From Vibrio sp. MEBiC08052 (lineage in GTDB: Bacteria; Pseudomonadota; Gammaproteobacteria; Enterobacterales; Vibrionaceae), in NCBI RefSeq assembly GCF_001506075.1, contig NZ_KQ947475.1, positions 2,647,595 through 2,711,594 on the forward strand: a stretch of 64,000 nt of DNA, written 5' to 3'. The stretch's first letter is position 1, and each line of letters starts with the position of its first letter. This document shows positions 12,542 through 23,882 of the stretch, in pieces. The position numbers were made by a program, and so were the translations under genes. The notes below the pieces were generated by a model. The model was given only the letters and a program-made list of their open reading frames with translations. It made no database searches and was not told where the DNA came from.

Positions 12542-13804
12542 TTAAAACTCTTTCTGTATCCAATTACGCAAACGACCAAATAGTCCGGACATCGATTGGC
12601 GTTTAGGTTCGCTATATTCTGTCTCGTCGCTAATTTGACTATCCCTTGCATAATGGAGTAAACCAACCGCCGTAGAATGATACGGCTCTTTTACGTAGTC
12701 CGTGAGTCCACTCACTTCGAGTGGTTTTCCAACACGAACCTGATTGCGGAAAACACGTTCCGCACATTCAACCAGTCCTTCAATCTGAGCAGCACCACCC
12801 GTCAGGACGATCCCCGCAGCTAAATGATGTTTGATCCCTTCGGATCGTAACTTTTCCTGCACAGTATCGATAGTCTGGTGAACCAGTCCCATTAATTCAG
12901 TGTAGCGAGGCTCTATCACTTCCGACAAGGTTTGACGCTGCAAACTACGGGAAGGACGTCCCCCGACACTGGGTACATTGACCGTGTCATCTTTACTGAC
13001 TAACTCACTCAATGCACATCCATATTTTACTTTTATCTCTTCAGCATCGCTGACTGGCGTCCCGAATGCAAATGCAATATCACTAGTCACAGCATTGCCG
13101 GCATACGAAAAAACTTCCGTATGACGCAGTGCACCGCCAGTCCAAATTGCAATATCCATCGTTCCGGCACCGATATCGACCACACAGACACCGAGTTCTC
13201 GTTCATCTTCAGTGATCACAGCGTTGCTGGCAGCAAGTCCTGAATAGACCAGTTGTTCAACTTTTAACCCGCAACGCTCCACAGCCTTAATGATATTTCT
13301 AGCCATATCATTATGACAGGAAATAAGGTGTACACTGACTTCCATGCGCACACCTGATAAACCAAGCGGATTTTTAATGCCTTCTTGGTAATCAATTGTA
13401 AATTCTTGGGGAATAACATGCAGGATTCGCTGCTCATCGCCAATCTTAATTGATTTCGCTGTATGAATGGCTCGATCCATATCTTCCTGAGAAACTTCTT
13501 CCTCAGAAATTGTCCCCATTCCCTTTTCAATCCGACTCGCAATATGTTTACCAGAGATTGATAAAAAAACATTGCGAATTTGACACTCAGCCATCAGTTC
13601 AGCTTGATCGATCGCTCGCTGAACAGACTTTACAACCGATTCCAAATCATTGACACCACCCTTATCCATTCCTCTGGATGGGCTTGTTCCTGCACCGATG
13701 ATATTAATCTGCCCATCAGGCAATATTTCTCCGACTAAAGCAGAAACAGTTGCCGTGCCAACATCGAGACCTACAATTATGTTGTCATCGGTCATTTTTG
13801 TCAT
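12542..13804 (-). CDS. ftsA: cell division protein FtsA
   Basis: FtsA is the actin-like ATPase that anchors FtsZ to the membrane and recruits later division proteins. The 420-residue product has the phosphate-1 loop VGLDVGTATVSALVGE at the N terminus, the family segment VVDIGAGTMDIAIW near 205, and a C-terminal amphipathic membrane helix (LFGRLRNWIQKEF). The start overlaps the end of ftsQ by 20 bases; a second ATG three codons in (13795) would still overlap. Translation coupling with ftsQ is likely. Confidence 0.97.
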   Translation of the reverse strand: MTKMTDDNIIVGLDVGTATVSALVGEILPDGQINIIGAGTSPSRGMDKGGVNDLESVVKSVQRAIDQAELMAECQIRNVFLSISGKHIASRIEKGMGTISEEEVSQEDMDRAIHTAKSIKIGDEQRILHVIPQEFTIDYQEGIKNPLGLSGVRMEVSVHLISCHNDMARNIIKAVERCGLKVEQLVYSGLAASNAVITEDERELGVCVVDIGAGTMDIAIWTGGALRHTEVFSYAGNAVTSDIAFAFGTPVSDAEEIKVKYGCALSELVSKDDTVNVPSVGGRPSRSLQRQTLSEVIEPRYTELMGLVHQTIDTVQEKLRSEGIKHHLAAGIVLTGGAAQIEGLVECAERVFRNQVRVGKPLEVSGLTDYVKEPYHSTAVGLLHYARDSQISDETEYSEPKRQSMSGLFGRLRNWIQKEF

Positions 13805-14579
13805 CCGTTGTATTCTCTTGCTCTAACTCTTGTTCCGAAAACCACCCGACAGCAGCTCCGGTATCATATCTGAGGTCAATATAGCTTATTTTTTCAGCTT
13901 TTTGACCAAAATAACGATAAAGTGCAACGAACCTCATGATTCGCTCCTTGATGGATTCTTTCCCCAGTTCAAGGCGAATACCGTTATCCAGTATTATCTG
14001 CCAGGCTCTGCGTTCATTCAGCAATAGAGAGGAAATATTCAATCCTAACTTTTGAAACTCAGGATTATATTTTCGCCACATATCAAGTACTTCAACCGAC
14101 GAATTTTCCGGACCATATAATTTGACATGTTCCCCTTGCACAAGCCCTAAATCGCCATAAAACACAACACCATGTTCGTCTAAAAGAGACTGGCCGTTCC
14201 ATATTGCCTGAACTTGATGTTCAGTCAGAAACACTTTAATCGTATCAGGCCATTGCTTACGAATCGACGCATGTTCAACCCATGGGATCATTTGAACACT
14301 ACGTTGTAACTGATCCACATCCTGAGACATAAATGTTCCAACGTGATCCAACGTGGCAAACGCCTGCTGGACATCATGTGCCGTGACATACTTCAAGTGT
14401 CCCTGCAAAATAATTCGGGACAACGGTAATCGGTCTTCATCCCACATCCAACTTAACGCAGAATAAAGTAACAATCCGATGAAGAAAGTCACTGAGAACA
14501 GAAAAATTCCACCCCAGACTCGTTCTCTGAGCCATGGTGATAGTGACAGCTGATGGCTTCTCATTAATATTTGCTTCAT
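13785..14579 (-). CDS. ftsQ: cell division protein FtsQ
   Basis: FtsQ is a bitopic inner-membrane division protein that links early and late divisome parts through FtsB and FtsL. The product has a short cytoplasmic N terminus, one membrane segment at about residues 22-43, then a POTRA domain (LSRIILQGHLKYVTAHDVQQAF onward, shown here from about residue 53) and the FtsQ beta domain ending in WFSEQELEQEN. Length 264 is normal. It follows murC after 183 bases without an intervening ddl gene, the vibrio arrangement as opposed to that of E. coli. Confidence 0.95.
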   Translation of the reverse strand: MKQILMRSHQLSLSPWLRERVWGGIFLFSVTFFIGLLLYSALSWMWDEDRLPLSRIILQGHLKYVTAHDVQQAFATLDHVGTFMSQDVDQLQRSVQMIPWVEHASIRKQWPDTIKVFLTEHQVQAIWNGQSLLDEHGVVFYGDLGLVQGEHVKLYGPENSSVEVLDMWRKYNPEFQKLGLNISSLLLNERRAWQIILDNGIRLELGKESIKERIMRFVALYRYFGQKAEKISYIDLRYDTGAAVGWFSEQELEQENTTDDKNDR

Positions 14580-14762
14580 TCAAATTCACCGTCAGCCATC
14601 AATTGACTTTGTACATCCTGCTTTCGAATTACAATTGCGGCAAAAACATTCACTATAACTTTCGGATTATACTGAGCTCACTAAAAGTATCAAATAAAGA
14701 AAAACAGAAATTTAGCTCTGATGCCAACTTCCCCATCTTTGCAACAGATAAATACTAGTTTT

Positions 14763-16226
14763 TTATCCTACTTGTTGCATCTTTTCGATATTCAACTGCA
14801 ATGATGCTAATTGTCTCGCTACTTTGCCAATATCGCCAGCGCCTTGCGTCAACACTAAGTCACCATCTTGTAATACATTGGCGAGAACACTCGGTAATAT
14901 CTGAGTATCCGGAACAAAAATTGGGTCTATTTTGCCACGGCTTCGAATCGTCCGGCATAATGAACGCCCATCAGCTCCGGCAATCGGTTTTTCTCCTGCC
15001 GGATAAACATCCAGCATAATCAACACATCAACCTGCTCAAGTACATTGGCAAAATCATCGTACAAGTCTCGAGTGCGACTATAACGATGCGGTTGAAAAA
15101 TCATCACTAAACGTTTTTCTGCCCAACCACTTCTGGCTGCCTGAATCGTCACATCAACTTCTGTCGGATGATGACCATAGTCATCAACCAGCATGACCTC
15201 TCCTCGTCCGGAATCAAATACACCTAAGTGATCAAAGCGGCGACCGGTTCCCTGAGTATTTTTCATCGCTTTCAAAATCGCTTCATCACTAATGTCATCC
15301 TCAGTCGCGACAGCAATCGCAGCGGCTGCATTCATCGCATTATGTCGGCCGGGAATATTTAAAGTAATCGATAAATCAGGGCGCTCTTTACGAACCACGG
15401 TAAATTGGCCTTGTTGGCCGTACTGCTGATAATTTTCGATACGGACATCGGCATCCGATGAGAAGCCATATGTGACCACATGGCGACTCAATTGAGGAAT
15501 AAGTTCTCGGACCACAGGATCATCAATGCAGAGGATCGCCTGTCCATAAAAAGGCAAATTATGTAAAAACTCGATAAACGTCCGTTTCAGAGTTTCAAAA
15601 TCTCCTTGATAGGTATCCATATGATCTGCTTCGATATTGGTCACAATACTGACCATCGGCTGCAGGTGTAAGAAAGAGGCATCACTTTCATCGGCTTCCG
15701 CGATTAAAATACGACTACTCCCCAACCTTGCATTGGTCCCTGCACTTTTGACTAATCCGCCATTGACAAACGTCGGATCTAGCCCGGCTTCGGAATAGAT
15801 TTGTGTGACTAAAGCAGTCGTCGTCGTTTTTCCATGTGTCCCCGCGACAGCAATCCCATGACGGAACCGCATCAGTTCAGCCAACATTTCTGCCCGACGC
15901 ACAATCGGCACCCGTCTCTCTCTGGCTTCAACAAGTTCAGGGTTGTTCATATCAATTGCAGTGGAAACAACAACAACACTCGCTTGTGCAACATTTGCCG
16001 CCTGATGCCCAATATGAATGGTCGCACCTTTCACTTTTAAATTATCGGTGATCGCATTTGCCGCGATATCAGATCCGGTGATCTGATAGCCTTCATTCAA
16101 TAGAACTTCAGCAATACCACTCATTCCGGCACCGCCAATCCCGACAAAGTGAATGCATTTAACCCGACGCATTTCAGGAACGATTGTTCTTAGCTGGGAT
16201 AGATCGGGCGTATATGTCATGGTCAT
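14763..16226 (-). CDS. murC: UDP-N-acetylmuramate--L-alanine ligase
   Basis: MurC adds the first amino acid, L-Ala, to UDP-MurNAc in the cytoplasm. The protein has the Rossmann-like substrate motif [18 protein letters not shown], the Mur-ligase P-loop [13 protein letters not shown] near residue 125, and the conserved [10 protein letters not shown] segment. About 487 residues. The start at 16226 follows GGAAAG with good spacing; an upstream ATG at 16238 overlaps the murG stop (TAATG) and cannot be excluded, nor can the ATG at 16220. Confidence 0.97.
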   Translation of the reverse strand: MTMTYTPDLSQLRTIVPEMRRVKCIHFVGIGGAGMSGIAEVLLNEGYQITGSDIAANAITDNLKVKGATIHIGHQAANVAQASVVVVSTAIDMNNPELVEARERRVPIVRRAEMLAELMRFRHGIAVAGTHGKTTTTALVTQIYSEAGLDPTFVNGGLVKSAGTNARLGSSRILIAEADESDASFLHLQPMVSIVTNIEADHMDTYQGDFETLKRTFIEFLHNLPFYGQAILCIDDPVVRELIPQLSRHVVTYGFSSDADVRIENYQQYGQQGQFTVVRKERPDLSITLNIPGRHNAMNAAAAIAVATEDDISDEAILKAMKNTQGTGRRFDHLGVFDSGRGEVMLVDDYGHHPTEVDVTIQAARSGWAEKRLVMIFQPHRYSRTRDLYDDFANVLEQVDVLIMLDVYPAGEKPIAGADGRSLCRTIRSRGKIDPIFVPDTQILPSVLANVLQDGDLVLTQGAGDIGKVARQLASLQLNIEKMQQVG

Positions 16227-16237
16227 GAAACTTTCCA

Positions 16238-17302
16238 TTATTCAGTTAAAGAGATGATCGCATTCGCAACGATCTTATCGGCATCAGGCTGCGCGACTTC
16301 TCTGGCCTTGACGGCCATATCGAGTAATCGACTTCGGTCAAGTTGAGCAATGGCATCAGCCATTATCTGCGCGCTGAGTCGGGGTTGCTCGATCATGAGC
16401 GCAGCCCCTGCGGCAACCAAATGATCGGCATTCAGAGCTTGTTGACGATCTTTATGCATGAAAGGAACAAAAATGGCCCCCACACCGACAGCGGCTATTT
16501 CGGAAACGGTTAGCGCCCCGGATCGACAGATCAGCAAATCAGCCCATGCATAAGCTTCTGCCACATCATCGATAAACTCTGTGACATGAACAGACTCGAT
16601 CTGTTGCTGGCGATATTGTTCCTCAACGGACGATTGATTTCCCTTACCGGCCTGATGACGAATTTCAAATGTGTCATGCGGTAATAATGCCATCGCTTCA
16701 GGCATGGTTTGGTTCAAAATACGAGCGCCTTGACTCCCGCCCATCACCAAGATACGAACGGGACCATTGCGACCGTTCATTCTCTGCATCGGTTCCGCCA
16801 GTCGGGCAACGTCAGCCCGCACCGGATTACCGACAACATCTGCATCCGGGAATGCTCCGGGAAAGGCCTGAAAAACACGTCGGGCAATGCGAGCAAGCCA
16901 ACGATTGGTTAAACCGGCAACCGCATTTTGTTCATGCAATACAACGGGGATCCCCAACAGCCATGCAGCAACGCCTCCGGGACCGCTGACATAGCCGCCC
17001 ATGCCTAACACCACATCCGGTTGCCACTGTTTGATATAAGTTCTGGCCTGAAAAATTGCATTGATAATTTGAAACGGCGCTTTTAATAAACGCAAAATTC
17101 CCTGTCCCCGCAATCCTTTGACTTGGATAAAATCAATGTCAATCCGGTGCTTAGGAACCAATTCAGCTTCCATTCTGTCGGCTGTTCCCAACCAACGGAT
17201 TTCCCATCCTTGAGCTTGTAATGCTTTGGCAACGGCAAGCCCGGGGAAAACGTGTCCGCCTGTACCACCCGCCATTACCATTAAACGTTTATTCTTGATC
17301 AT
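16238..17302 (-). CDS. murG: UDP-GlcNAc:lipid I N-acetylglucosaminyltransferase
   Basis: MurG transfers GlcNAc to lipid I to form lipid II on the inner face of the membrane. The glycine-rich loops of GT28 enzymes are visible: [18 protein letters not shown] at the N terminus, [15 protein letters not shown] near 100, and [11 protein letters not shown] near 185. The UDP-binding segment [16 protein letters not shown] near 260 is also present. Length is 354 residues, as in E. coli. The start overlaps the end of ftsW by 14 bases, and its stop touches murC. Confidence 0.98.
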   Translation of the reverse strand: MIKNKRLMVMAGGTGGHVFPGLAVAKALQAQGWEIRWLGTADRMEAELVPKHRIDIDFIQVKGLRGQGILRLLKAPFQIINAIFQARTYIKQWQPDVVLGMGGYVSGPGGVAAWLLGIPVVLHEQNAVAGLTNRWLARIARRVFQAFPGAFPDADVVGNPVRADVARLAEPMQRMNGRNGPVRILVMGGSQGARILNQTMPEAMALLPHDTFEIRHQAGKGNQSSVEEQYRQQQIESVHVTEFIDDVAEAYAWADLLICRSGALTVSEIAAVGVGAIFVPFMHKDRQQALNADHLVAAGAALMIEQPRLSAQIMADAIAQLDRSRLLDMAVKAREVAQPDADKIVANAIISLTE

Positions 17303-18488
17303 CTGCGTTCTTTACAACTTCTTTTTCCATATCCGCGAGCCGGCATTCAAAATCAATTCTCAATAAGATTGAAACTGCGACAGACATTACAATTAAGCTC
17401 GAACCACCATAACTAATCAGTGGCAGCGTTAACCCCTTGGTCGGAACAATCCCGGCAGCGGCACCAACATTGACCAATGTCTGAAAGGCAAACCAAATAC
17501 CAATACCGAAAGCAAGATATCCGCCAAACTGTTGTTCATGTTCAAATGCCTTTTTACCAATGAATACCGCCTTCATCACTAGCCACATCAGTAACAGTAA
17601 GACCAGAACAACCCCGACGAATCCAAGTTCCTCGGCTAAGACGGCAAAGACAAAATCGGTATGCGCCTCAGGTAAATACTCCAGCTTTTGAATCGAATTT
17701 CCGAGTCCCTGACCAAACCAACCACCACGCCCGAAAGCCATCAGTGATTGTGTCAATTGATAACCACTGCCGAAAGGGTCTTCCCAGGGGTCGAGAAACG
17801 ATGTCACCCGGCGAATCCGATACGGTTCAGCAATGATCAGTCCAATCACTGAAAGCACTCCGGCGACCATCAACGCAATAAACTGTGACAACTTTGCTCC
17901 GGCAATAAACAGCATGCCGAATAAAGTTACCAACATCACGATAACGGTTCCCAAGTCAGGCTGCAGTAGCAGTAAAATAGCCAGACATGAAAACACCATA
18001 ATCGGTTTCATGAACCCGCCAAAAAAGGTTTGCCTGACTTCATCATGTTTTCTGACCAAATAGCCAGACATAAAAATAAATAACGTCAGTTTTGCAACCT
18101 CTGCAGGCTGTAAGTTAAACAGCCCCAAAGGAATCCAACGAGAGGCACCATTCACCGACTTCCCGGTAATCAGTACTATCACCAACAGCACAAATGAGAT
18201 CGCTAATAGCAATGAACTGTACTGGAACCAACGATGTAAGGGGACTTGCAAAACCACAGCAGACACAACTAATGCCAACGCTAAAAAAGTCGCCTGCCGA
18301 AACATAAAATGGAACGGTTGATCGGTCAGCCGCGAGCTCACGGGAAATGATGCCGAAGTCACCATCACCAAACCGATTAACACCAGTCCCAGTGCAATCC
18401 ATACCAATTGCCGATCAAACAATACCTGAGGACTCGGGGTCTTCAGCCATCGGATCATTCTGGCGGTTGCTTTCGATACGAGTGACAC
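17289..18488 (-). CDS. ftsW: septal peptidoglycan polymerase FtsW
   Basis: FtsW is the SEDS-family glycosyltransferase that polymerises septal glycan with FtsI. The 399-residue protein shows about ten hydrophobic segments and the SEDS hallmarks [18 protein letters not shown] and, near the C terminus, [14 protein letters not shown]. Translation begins at GTG (18486-18488) with AGGG six bases upstream. The gene lies 13 bases after murD and overlaps murG. Confidence 0.97.
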   Translation of the reverse strand: MSLVSKATARMIRWLKTPSPQVLFDRQLVWIALGLVLIGLVMVTSASFPVSSRLTDQPFHFMFRQATFLALALVVSAVVLQVPLHRWFQYSSLLLAISFVLLVIVLITGKSVNGASRWIPLGLFNLQPAEVAKLTLFIFMSGYLVRKHDEVRQTFFGGFMKPIMVFSCLAILLLLQPDLGTVIVMLVTLFGMLFIAGAKLSQFIALMVAGVLSVIGLIIAEPYRIRRVTSFLDPWEDPFGSGYQLTQSLMAFGRGGWFGQGLGNSIQKLEYLPEAHTDFVFAVLAEELGFVGVVLVLLLLMWLVMKAVFIGKKAFEHEQQFGGYLAFGIGIWFAFQTLVNVGAAAGIVPTKGLTLPLISYGGSSLIVMSVAVSILLRIDFECRLADMEKEVVKNADDQE

Positions 18489-18501
18489 AAATAACCCTAC
18501 A

Positions 18502-19821
18502 TTATGCGTATTGGTGCGCTAAGTCGGCAAAAGCATCGCCTCTTGCCATAAAATTCTTAAACTGATCAAAGCTGGCGCAGGCAGGTGAAAGCATCACGAT
18601 ATCTCCTGGTAACAACTGAGGTGCAATATCGGCAATCACATCAGCCATCGTATCGTACAGTTTTGCTGCCGGGTGCAACTGCATAAACTGCTGACCATCA
18701 CGCCCAAAACAACAGAGCCGCACATTCAGTGAATTCAGAACCGGAGCCAACGGTGAAAAATCTGCTCCTTTACCGACACCACCGACTAACAAATACAACG
18801 TCCCTTTTAAAGCCAAACCCGATAACGCTGCCAGTGTACTGGCAACATTCGTTGCCTTAGAATCATTGACCCACTGAATCCCACGATTATCTTCAACAAC
18901 TTGGCACCGATGTGTCAATCCAGTGTAAGATTTGAGGACATCAAGCCCTTTTTCATAGCAAATCCCTGAGTGTTGCAACAGTGCCAATACAGTTAAAACA
19001 TTAGCTAAGTTATGTCGTCCGACTAACTTGAGTTGCTCACAGGCGATCACCGGACGTCCGTTCGCTATCAGATATTCACAATCATCAATAGATTGAAGAG
19101 AAAAATCGGCCGCTTGCGAAATAGAAAAAGTAACAACCTCACCGGAGAAAGCCTCAGGATATGTCTCTGGGTCATCGCGATTGACGATAGCAGCTTCGGT
19201 ATGAGTAAAAATACGCAGTTTTGCTTGACGATATCCATCAATGTCCCGATAGCGATCCATATGGTCTTCAGACAAATTCAAAAACGCCGCAGCTTTCAGT
19301 TTTAGATCATTCGTTGTCTCTAGTTGAAAACTAGACAACTCCAGAACATACAAATCAACAGACTCATCAATCAAATCCAGTGCCGGAACACCGATATTAC
19401 CACCTACAGCCACCCGAAGACCGGCCGCAGCGGCCATTTTTCCGGTTAAATCAGTGACGGTACTCTTGCCATTGGAGCCGGTAATAGCGATGACAGGTTT
19501 GTCGATATGCCAGGCAAATAACTCAATATCACCGACAACGGGAGTGCCAGTCTGGATGACATGTTGAACTTCTGGCGTCGCTAACGCGATGCCGGGATTA
19601 ATGACGACTAAATCAGCGGCCGCTAACCATTCACTGCACCAGCCGCCTTGATGACATTCAATCCCCGTCGGTAACTCACTCAATCCCGGTGGATTGTCTC
19701 GGGTATCGATAACTTTGACAGCAATATTCGGATGATATCTACCAAGATATTTCACGACCGAAAGGCCCGTGATCCCCAACCCAACGACAACGATATTCTT
19801 TACATCTTGCCAATCATTCAT
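18502..19821 (-). CDS. murD: UDP-N-acetylmuramoylalanine--D-glutamate ligase
   Basis: MurD adds D-Glu to UDP-MurNAc-L-Ala. It starts [21 protein letters not shown], has the ATP-binding loop [13 protein letters not shown] near residue 112, the ELSSFQLET segment near 160, and the C-terminal [17 protein letters not shown] motif. Length 439 matches the family. A 121-base spacer with no evident gene separates it from mraY. Confidence 0.97.
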   Translation of the reverse strand: MNDWQDVKNIVVVGLGITGLSVVKYLGRYHPNIAVKVIDTRDNPPGLSELPTGIECHQGGWCSEWLAAADLVVINPGIALATPEVQHVIQTGTPVVGDIELFAWHIDKPVIAITGSNGKSTVTDLTGKMAAAAGLRVAVGGNIGVPALDLIDESVDLYVLELSSFQLETTNDLKLKAAAFLNLSEDHMDRYRDIDGYRQAKLRIFTHTEAAIVNRDDPETYPEAFSGEVVTFSISQAADFSLQSIDDCEYLIANGRPVIACEQLKLVGRHNLANVLTVLALLQHSGICYEKGLDVLKSYTGLTHRCQVVEDNRGIQWVNDSKATNVASTLAALSGLALKGTLYLLVGGVGKGADFSPLAPVLNSLNVRLCCFGRDGQQFMQLHPAAKLYDTMADVIADIAPQLLPGDIVMLSPACASFDQFKNFMARGDAFADLAHQYA

Positions 19822-19942
19822 CTTTTACCACGCCATTCCAAGTCGATGCTTCAACTATCACACAAAGATAGATAACATCGTAACCCCAAAACCACCATAA
19901 TCCAGCACCATTCAAAGCACAGCAACAGGATGGAACAAAGCA

Positions 19943-21025
19943 TCAACGGACTTTCAGTGTTGCCAAGCCAATCAGAACCAGCACAATTGAAATAATCCAG
20001 AAACGCACGATTACACGAGGCTCGGGCCACCCTTTCAACTCATAGTGATGATGGATGGGTGCCATTCTGAAAATACGTTGTCCACGTAATTTATAAGACC
20101 CGACCTGTAGAATCACCGAGAGCGTTTCCATCACAAATACCCCGCCCATGATCACCAGAACAAATTCTTGTCGAACAAGCACAGCAATAGTTCCCAGAGC
20201 CCCCCCTAAAGCGAGTGATCCAACATCTCCCATAAAGACCTGTGCAGGATAAGTATTGAACCATAGAAACCCAAGCCCGGCGCCGACGATAGCGGTGCAG
20301 ACGACGGAAAGTTCGGAAGCATAAGCGATATAAGGAATATGGAGATAATTGGCAAAATTCACATTTCCCGTAGCCCAGGAAATAACCCCAAAACCGGCAG
20401 CGACTAAAACGGTCGGCATAATCGCCAGTCCATCCAGTCCATCGGTCAGATTGACCGCGTTACTGGTTCCGACAATGACGAAGTAAGTCAGAACGATGTA
20501 AAACATCCCCAATTGTGGCATGACATCTTTAAAGAAAGGCACCACAAGTTCCGTCGCGCTGGTATCTTTGCCATGAATATACAAAGCAAATGCGACACAT
20601 AAAGCAATCAGAGACTGCCAAAAATACTTCCATCGCGCGATGAGGCCATCCGTATTTTTGTGCACAACTTTACGATAATCATCAACAAAGCCAACAGCCC
20701 CATAACCGAGCAGCACCACCATCACAGCCCAGACGTAAGGGTTGGACAAATCCGTCCACAATAACACCGTAATAAAGATCGACGCGAGAATCATCACCCC
20801 GCCCATGGTCGGTGTCCCGCGCTTGCTGAAGTGAGACTCAGGTCCGTCATTACGAACAACTTGCCCGATTTGTAGCAATTGAAGTTGTTTAATGAGTCGA
20901 GGTCCCATCCAGAGGGAAAGTGCCAATGCGGTCAAAATACTGAGAATGGCTCTGAATGACAGATATTCAAACAGACGAAAGAAAGAAAAATATGGCTGTA
21001 ATAATTCTGCAAGCCAAATAATCAT
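19943..21025 (-). CDS. mraY: phospho-N-acetylmuramoyl-pentapeptide transferase
   Basis: MraY makes lipid I by moving phospho-MurNAc-pentapeptide onto undecaprenyl phosphate. The 360-residue polytopic protein has the MraY signatures [22 protein letters not shown] (the Asp pair), [10 protein letters not shown] and the C-terminal [15 protein letters not shown] with the essential histidines. Ten membrane segments are expected. It overlaps murF by four bases (ATGA), indicating coupled translation. Confidence 0.98.
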   Translation of the reverse strand: MIIWLAELLQPYFSFFRLFEYLSFRAILSILTALALSLWMGPRLIKQLQLLQIGQVVRNDGPESHFSKRGTPTMGGVMILASIFITVLLWTDLSNPYVWAVMVVLLGYGAVGFVDDYRKVVHKNTDGLIARWKYFWQSLIALCVAFALYIHGKDTSATELVVPFFKDVMPQLGMFYIVLTYFVIVGTSNAVNLTDGLDGLAIMPTVLVAAGFGVISWATGNVNFANYLHIPYIAYASELSVVCTAIVGAGLGFLWFNTYPAQVFMGDVGSLALGGALGTIAVLVRQEFVLVIMGGVFVMETLSVILQVGSYKLRGQRIFRMAPIHHHYELKGWPEPRVIVRFWIISIVLVLIGLATLKVR

Positions 21026-22383
21026 GCGTATTTCTCCTTGAGAGCAGCAACTATCTTACCCATACCGGCACTATGCGCGCCTTTAACGAGTAAAACATGC
21101 TCTTGATTTTGATTATTATCGAGTTGCCGCTCGATATACTCCATCATGTGTTGGTGTGAAGAGAAATGAACGCCTTGACACACCTCACTGATAACTTTGG
21201 CATCTTCGCCATATGTCAGCACATAATCAAACCCACAGGGTGCTGCATGTTCACCGACTTGACGATGAAGTGCAAGACTTTCATCACCAAGCTCAGCCAT
21301 ATTCCCTAAAATAAGCCATCGCACCGCAGAGAATGTTGCCAGCAGATCAATGGCTGATTTTACAGCCGGTACACTGGCATTATAGCTATCATCAATCAGA
21401 CGAATTTGGGGCGTCAGCATCGACACATCCACGCGCCCCTGCACATTTTTCGCCTTTTCTAATCCAGTTTTTATTTCATCTAACGTTGCGCCGACAGCCG
21501 TTGCCAATGCAGCCGCAGCCAAGGCATTGGCAATATTATGTTCACCGATAATATTCAATTGAACATTTCGCTGACCTTGAGGTGACATCAGTGTAAAGCT
21601 TGGTCGCGCAGACGCATCCAGATGAACTGACTGCGCATAAAAATCAGCAGACGCATGTTGTCGTGAAAAAGTCACCACGCGCTTATCAGCGAGGATTTTT
21701 TCCCACACAGCATTCCCCTGACTATCAAGGTTAATGACCGCTGTCGCTCCGGGATTCAGTCCTTCAAAGATTTCGCCTTTGGCAACCTTGACGCCTTCCA
21801 AAGACCCAAAGCCTTCTAAGTGAGAAGCGGCAACATTATTGACCAATGCCGCATCCGGTCTGACTAATCGAGTCGTATAAGCGATTTCACCGACATGATT
21901 CGCGCCCAGCTCAATAATAGCAAAATCATCTTCAGGGCAAGATCGGAGTAAGGTTAAAGGTACACCAATTTCATTATTGAAATTCCCTTGTGTATAAAGC
22001 ACTCGACCTTTTTGGGATAAAATCTCCGCAACCATTTCTTTCACGGTCGTCTTACCGCAACTTCCCGTGATTGCGACGGTTTTCGTCCGGCACTGCTGAT
22101 GAACCCACGCAGCAACTTTCCCTAAAGCTTGGCGAGTATCGCGCACCACAATCTGAGGGACATTGACTTTCAACGCCCGATTCACCAGTAACGCCTGCGC
22201 ACCTTGCTCGATCGCGTGATCCGCAAAATCATGCGCATCAAACCGTTCACCGGCCAAGGCAATAAACAACGCTCCCTTGTCGATATGACGGGTATCCGTT
22301 GAAATTGCCTGAATATCAAGATCTTCGCCAATCAGTTCTGCTTCAAGAACATTTACCAATTGTGATAGTGAAACCTGAATCAT
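21022..22383 (-). CDS. murF: UDP-MurNAc-tripeptide--D-Ala-D-Ala ligase
   Basis: MurF completes the pentapeptide by adding D-Ala-D-Ala. The protein has the Mur P-loop [19 protein letters not shown] near residue 107, the segment [14 protein letters not shown], and [18 protein letters not shown] in the central domain. The normal consensus loop GSxGKT is kept with a Cys in the variable place. Length 453. The start overlaps the murE stop by four bases. Confidence 0.97.
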   Translation of the reverse strand: MIQVSLSQLVNVLEAELIGEDLDIQAISTDTRHIDKGALFIALAGERFDAHDFADHAIEQGAQALLVNRALKVNVPQIVVRDTRQALGKVAAWVHQQCRTKTVAITGSCGKTTVKEMVAEILSQKGRVLYTQGNFNNEIGVPLTLLRSCPEDDFAIIELGANHVGEIAYTTRLVRPDAALVNNVAASHLEGFGSLEGVKVAKGEIFEGLNPGATAVINLDSQGNAVWEKILADKRVVTFSRQHASADFYAQSVHLDASARPSFTLMSPQGQRNVQLNIIGEHNIANALAAAALATAVGATLDEIKTGLEKAKNVQGRVDVSMLTPQIRLIDDSYNASVPAVKSAIDLLATFSAVRWLILGNMAELGDESLALHRQVGEHAAPCGFDYVLTYGEDAKVISEVCQGVHFSSHQHMMEYIERQLDNNQNQEHVLLVKGAHSAGMGKIVAALKEKYA

Positions 22384-23873
22384 GCCGTTAACTCCAACAG
22401 TCTTATTGCCGTCTCTCGATCAGAATAGTGATGAACCCCTTCGGCCGTCACCTGATAATCTTCATGCCCTTTTCCTGCCAGCAAGATAATATCATTCTCA
22501 TCGGCATGAGCGAGTGCATATTCAGCCGCTTTTTGTCGTTGATGCTCAATATATACATCCGCCGGAGACTGTAAGCCTTGCAACATATCCTCAATAATCA
22601 GCTGCGCCGCTTCACTGCGTGGATTGTCATCGGTCAGTACAACATGATCAGCCAACCGCTCTGCAATTGCAGCCATCAGCGGACGCTTGCCCCGATCCCG
22701 ATCACCACCACAACCAAAGATAGCCCATAGCTTGCCATGACAATGAACTCTCAGTGCAGACAGTGCTTTTTCCAGCGCATCAGGGGTATGTGCATAATCA
22801 ACGACTATTTTTGCTCGTCCCGCCGTTTGGAATAACTCCATACGACCCACAACAGGAGATAAATGCCCGGCAGTTACGACTAAATCATCTTTATCAAATC
22901 CAAGAGCCAGCATGGTCGTAAAGGCCAGTAACACGTTACTGGCGTTGAATGCTCCGATTAAAGGCACCGAAAAACTGCCGCTTCCCCATGAACCATCAAA
23001 CGAGAGGTGAATACCATCTTCACTGTAGCGGATATCCGTTGCCCAAACGCCAAGCCGGGTTTGTGGACGTCTAGACAAAGAGACCCCGATCGCTCCATCC
23101 AGCTCATCACACCATGAACGACCAACCGGGTCATCGACGTTTATCACTGCGCGTTGGCAGTGATGCGTACAAAATAGTAACTGCTTCGCTTGCGCATAAG
23201 TCTCCATATCACCATGATAATCAAGGTGATCGCGACTCAAGTTCGAGAACACGCCCACATCAAAGTGCAATGCTTTGACTCGCCCTTGAACCAGACCGTG
23301 GGATGACACTTCCATCGCAGTATAGTTCGCCCCTTGATTCACCAAAGCGGATAATGTTGCCTGAATGTCAATCGCGCTACCGGTTGTATTGCCGACTGGC
23401 TGTAACTGTTCAAGAAAACCATTCCCTGTCGTGCCCATCACGGCACACTGATTTCCCAATACATTTAACCACTGGGCAATCAATTGAGAAATCGTTGTTT
23501 TGCCATTCGTTCCGGTGATCCCCACCAACGGGTGATGTTGACTCGGATGATGATACAACCGACCGGCCAATTCGGAGAGATGAGCATTCAGTTCATCCAA
23601 ATAGATGATCGGCACTGAAGCGTGAGATTCGATGGTGCCGTGTTGTTTGTGTGAATCAGACTGGGCAATAATCAGGTTGGCTCCTGCAGTGACAGCCGCA
23701 TCAATAAACCCCCGCCCATCAATTTGATGGCCGATGACGGCAACAAAAGTATCTCCGGGATGAACCTGCCGACTATCGAGTACCAACCGGCGAATCGGGA
23801 TATCAGCATATGTGGTTGCTTCTAATTGAAGCCAGGGAGAAATCAATTCCGCAATCGATATACTTTCACACAT
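22380..23873 (-). CDS. murE: UDP-MurNAc-L-Ala-D-Glu--meso-DAP ligase
   Basis: MurE adds the third stem-peptide residue. Specificity for meso-diaminopimelate is shown by the motif DDNPRSE near residue 405 (DNPR is the DAP-type signature; Lys-type enzymes differ). The ATP loop GITGTNGKTTISQL is near residue 118, and the YAHTPDALEKAL motif is present. Length 497. It begins 9 bases after ftsI and overlaps murF. This agrees with dapB in the same window supplying the DAP pathway. Confidence 0.97.
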   Translation of the reverse strand: MCESISIAELISPWLQLEATTYADIPIRRLVLDSRQVHPGDTFVAVIGHQIDGRGFIDAAVTAGANLIIAQSDSHKQHGTIESHASVPIIYLDELNAHLSELAGRLYHHPSQHHPLVGITGTNGKTTISQLIAQWLNVLGNQCAVMGTTGNGFLEQLQPVGNTTGSAIDIQATLSALVNQGANYTAMEVSSHGLVQGRVKALHFDVGVFSNLSRDHLDYHGDMETYAQAKQLLFCTHHCQRAVINVDDPVGRSWCDELDGAIGVSLSRRPQTRLGVWATDIRYSEDGIHLSFDGSWGSGSFSVPLIGAFNASNVLLAFTTMLALGFDKDDLVVTAGHLSPVVGRMELFQTAGRAKIVVDYAHTPDALEKALSALRVHCHGKLWAIFGCGGDRDRGKRPLMAAIAERLADHVVLTDDNPRSEAAQLIIEDMLQGLQSPADVYIEHQRQKAAEYALAHADENDIILLAGKGHEDYQVTAEGVHHYSDRETAIRLLELTA

Positions 23874-23882
23874 ACATATTCC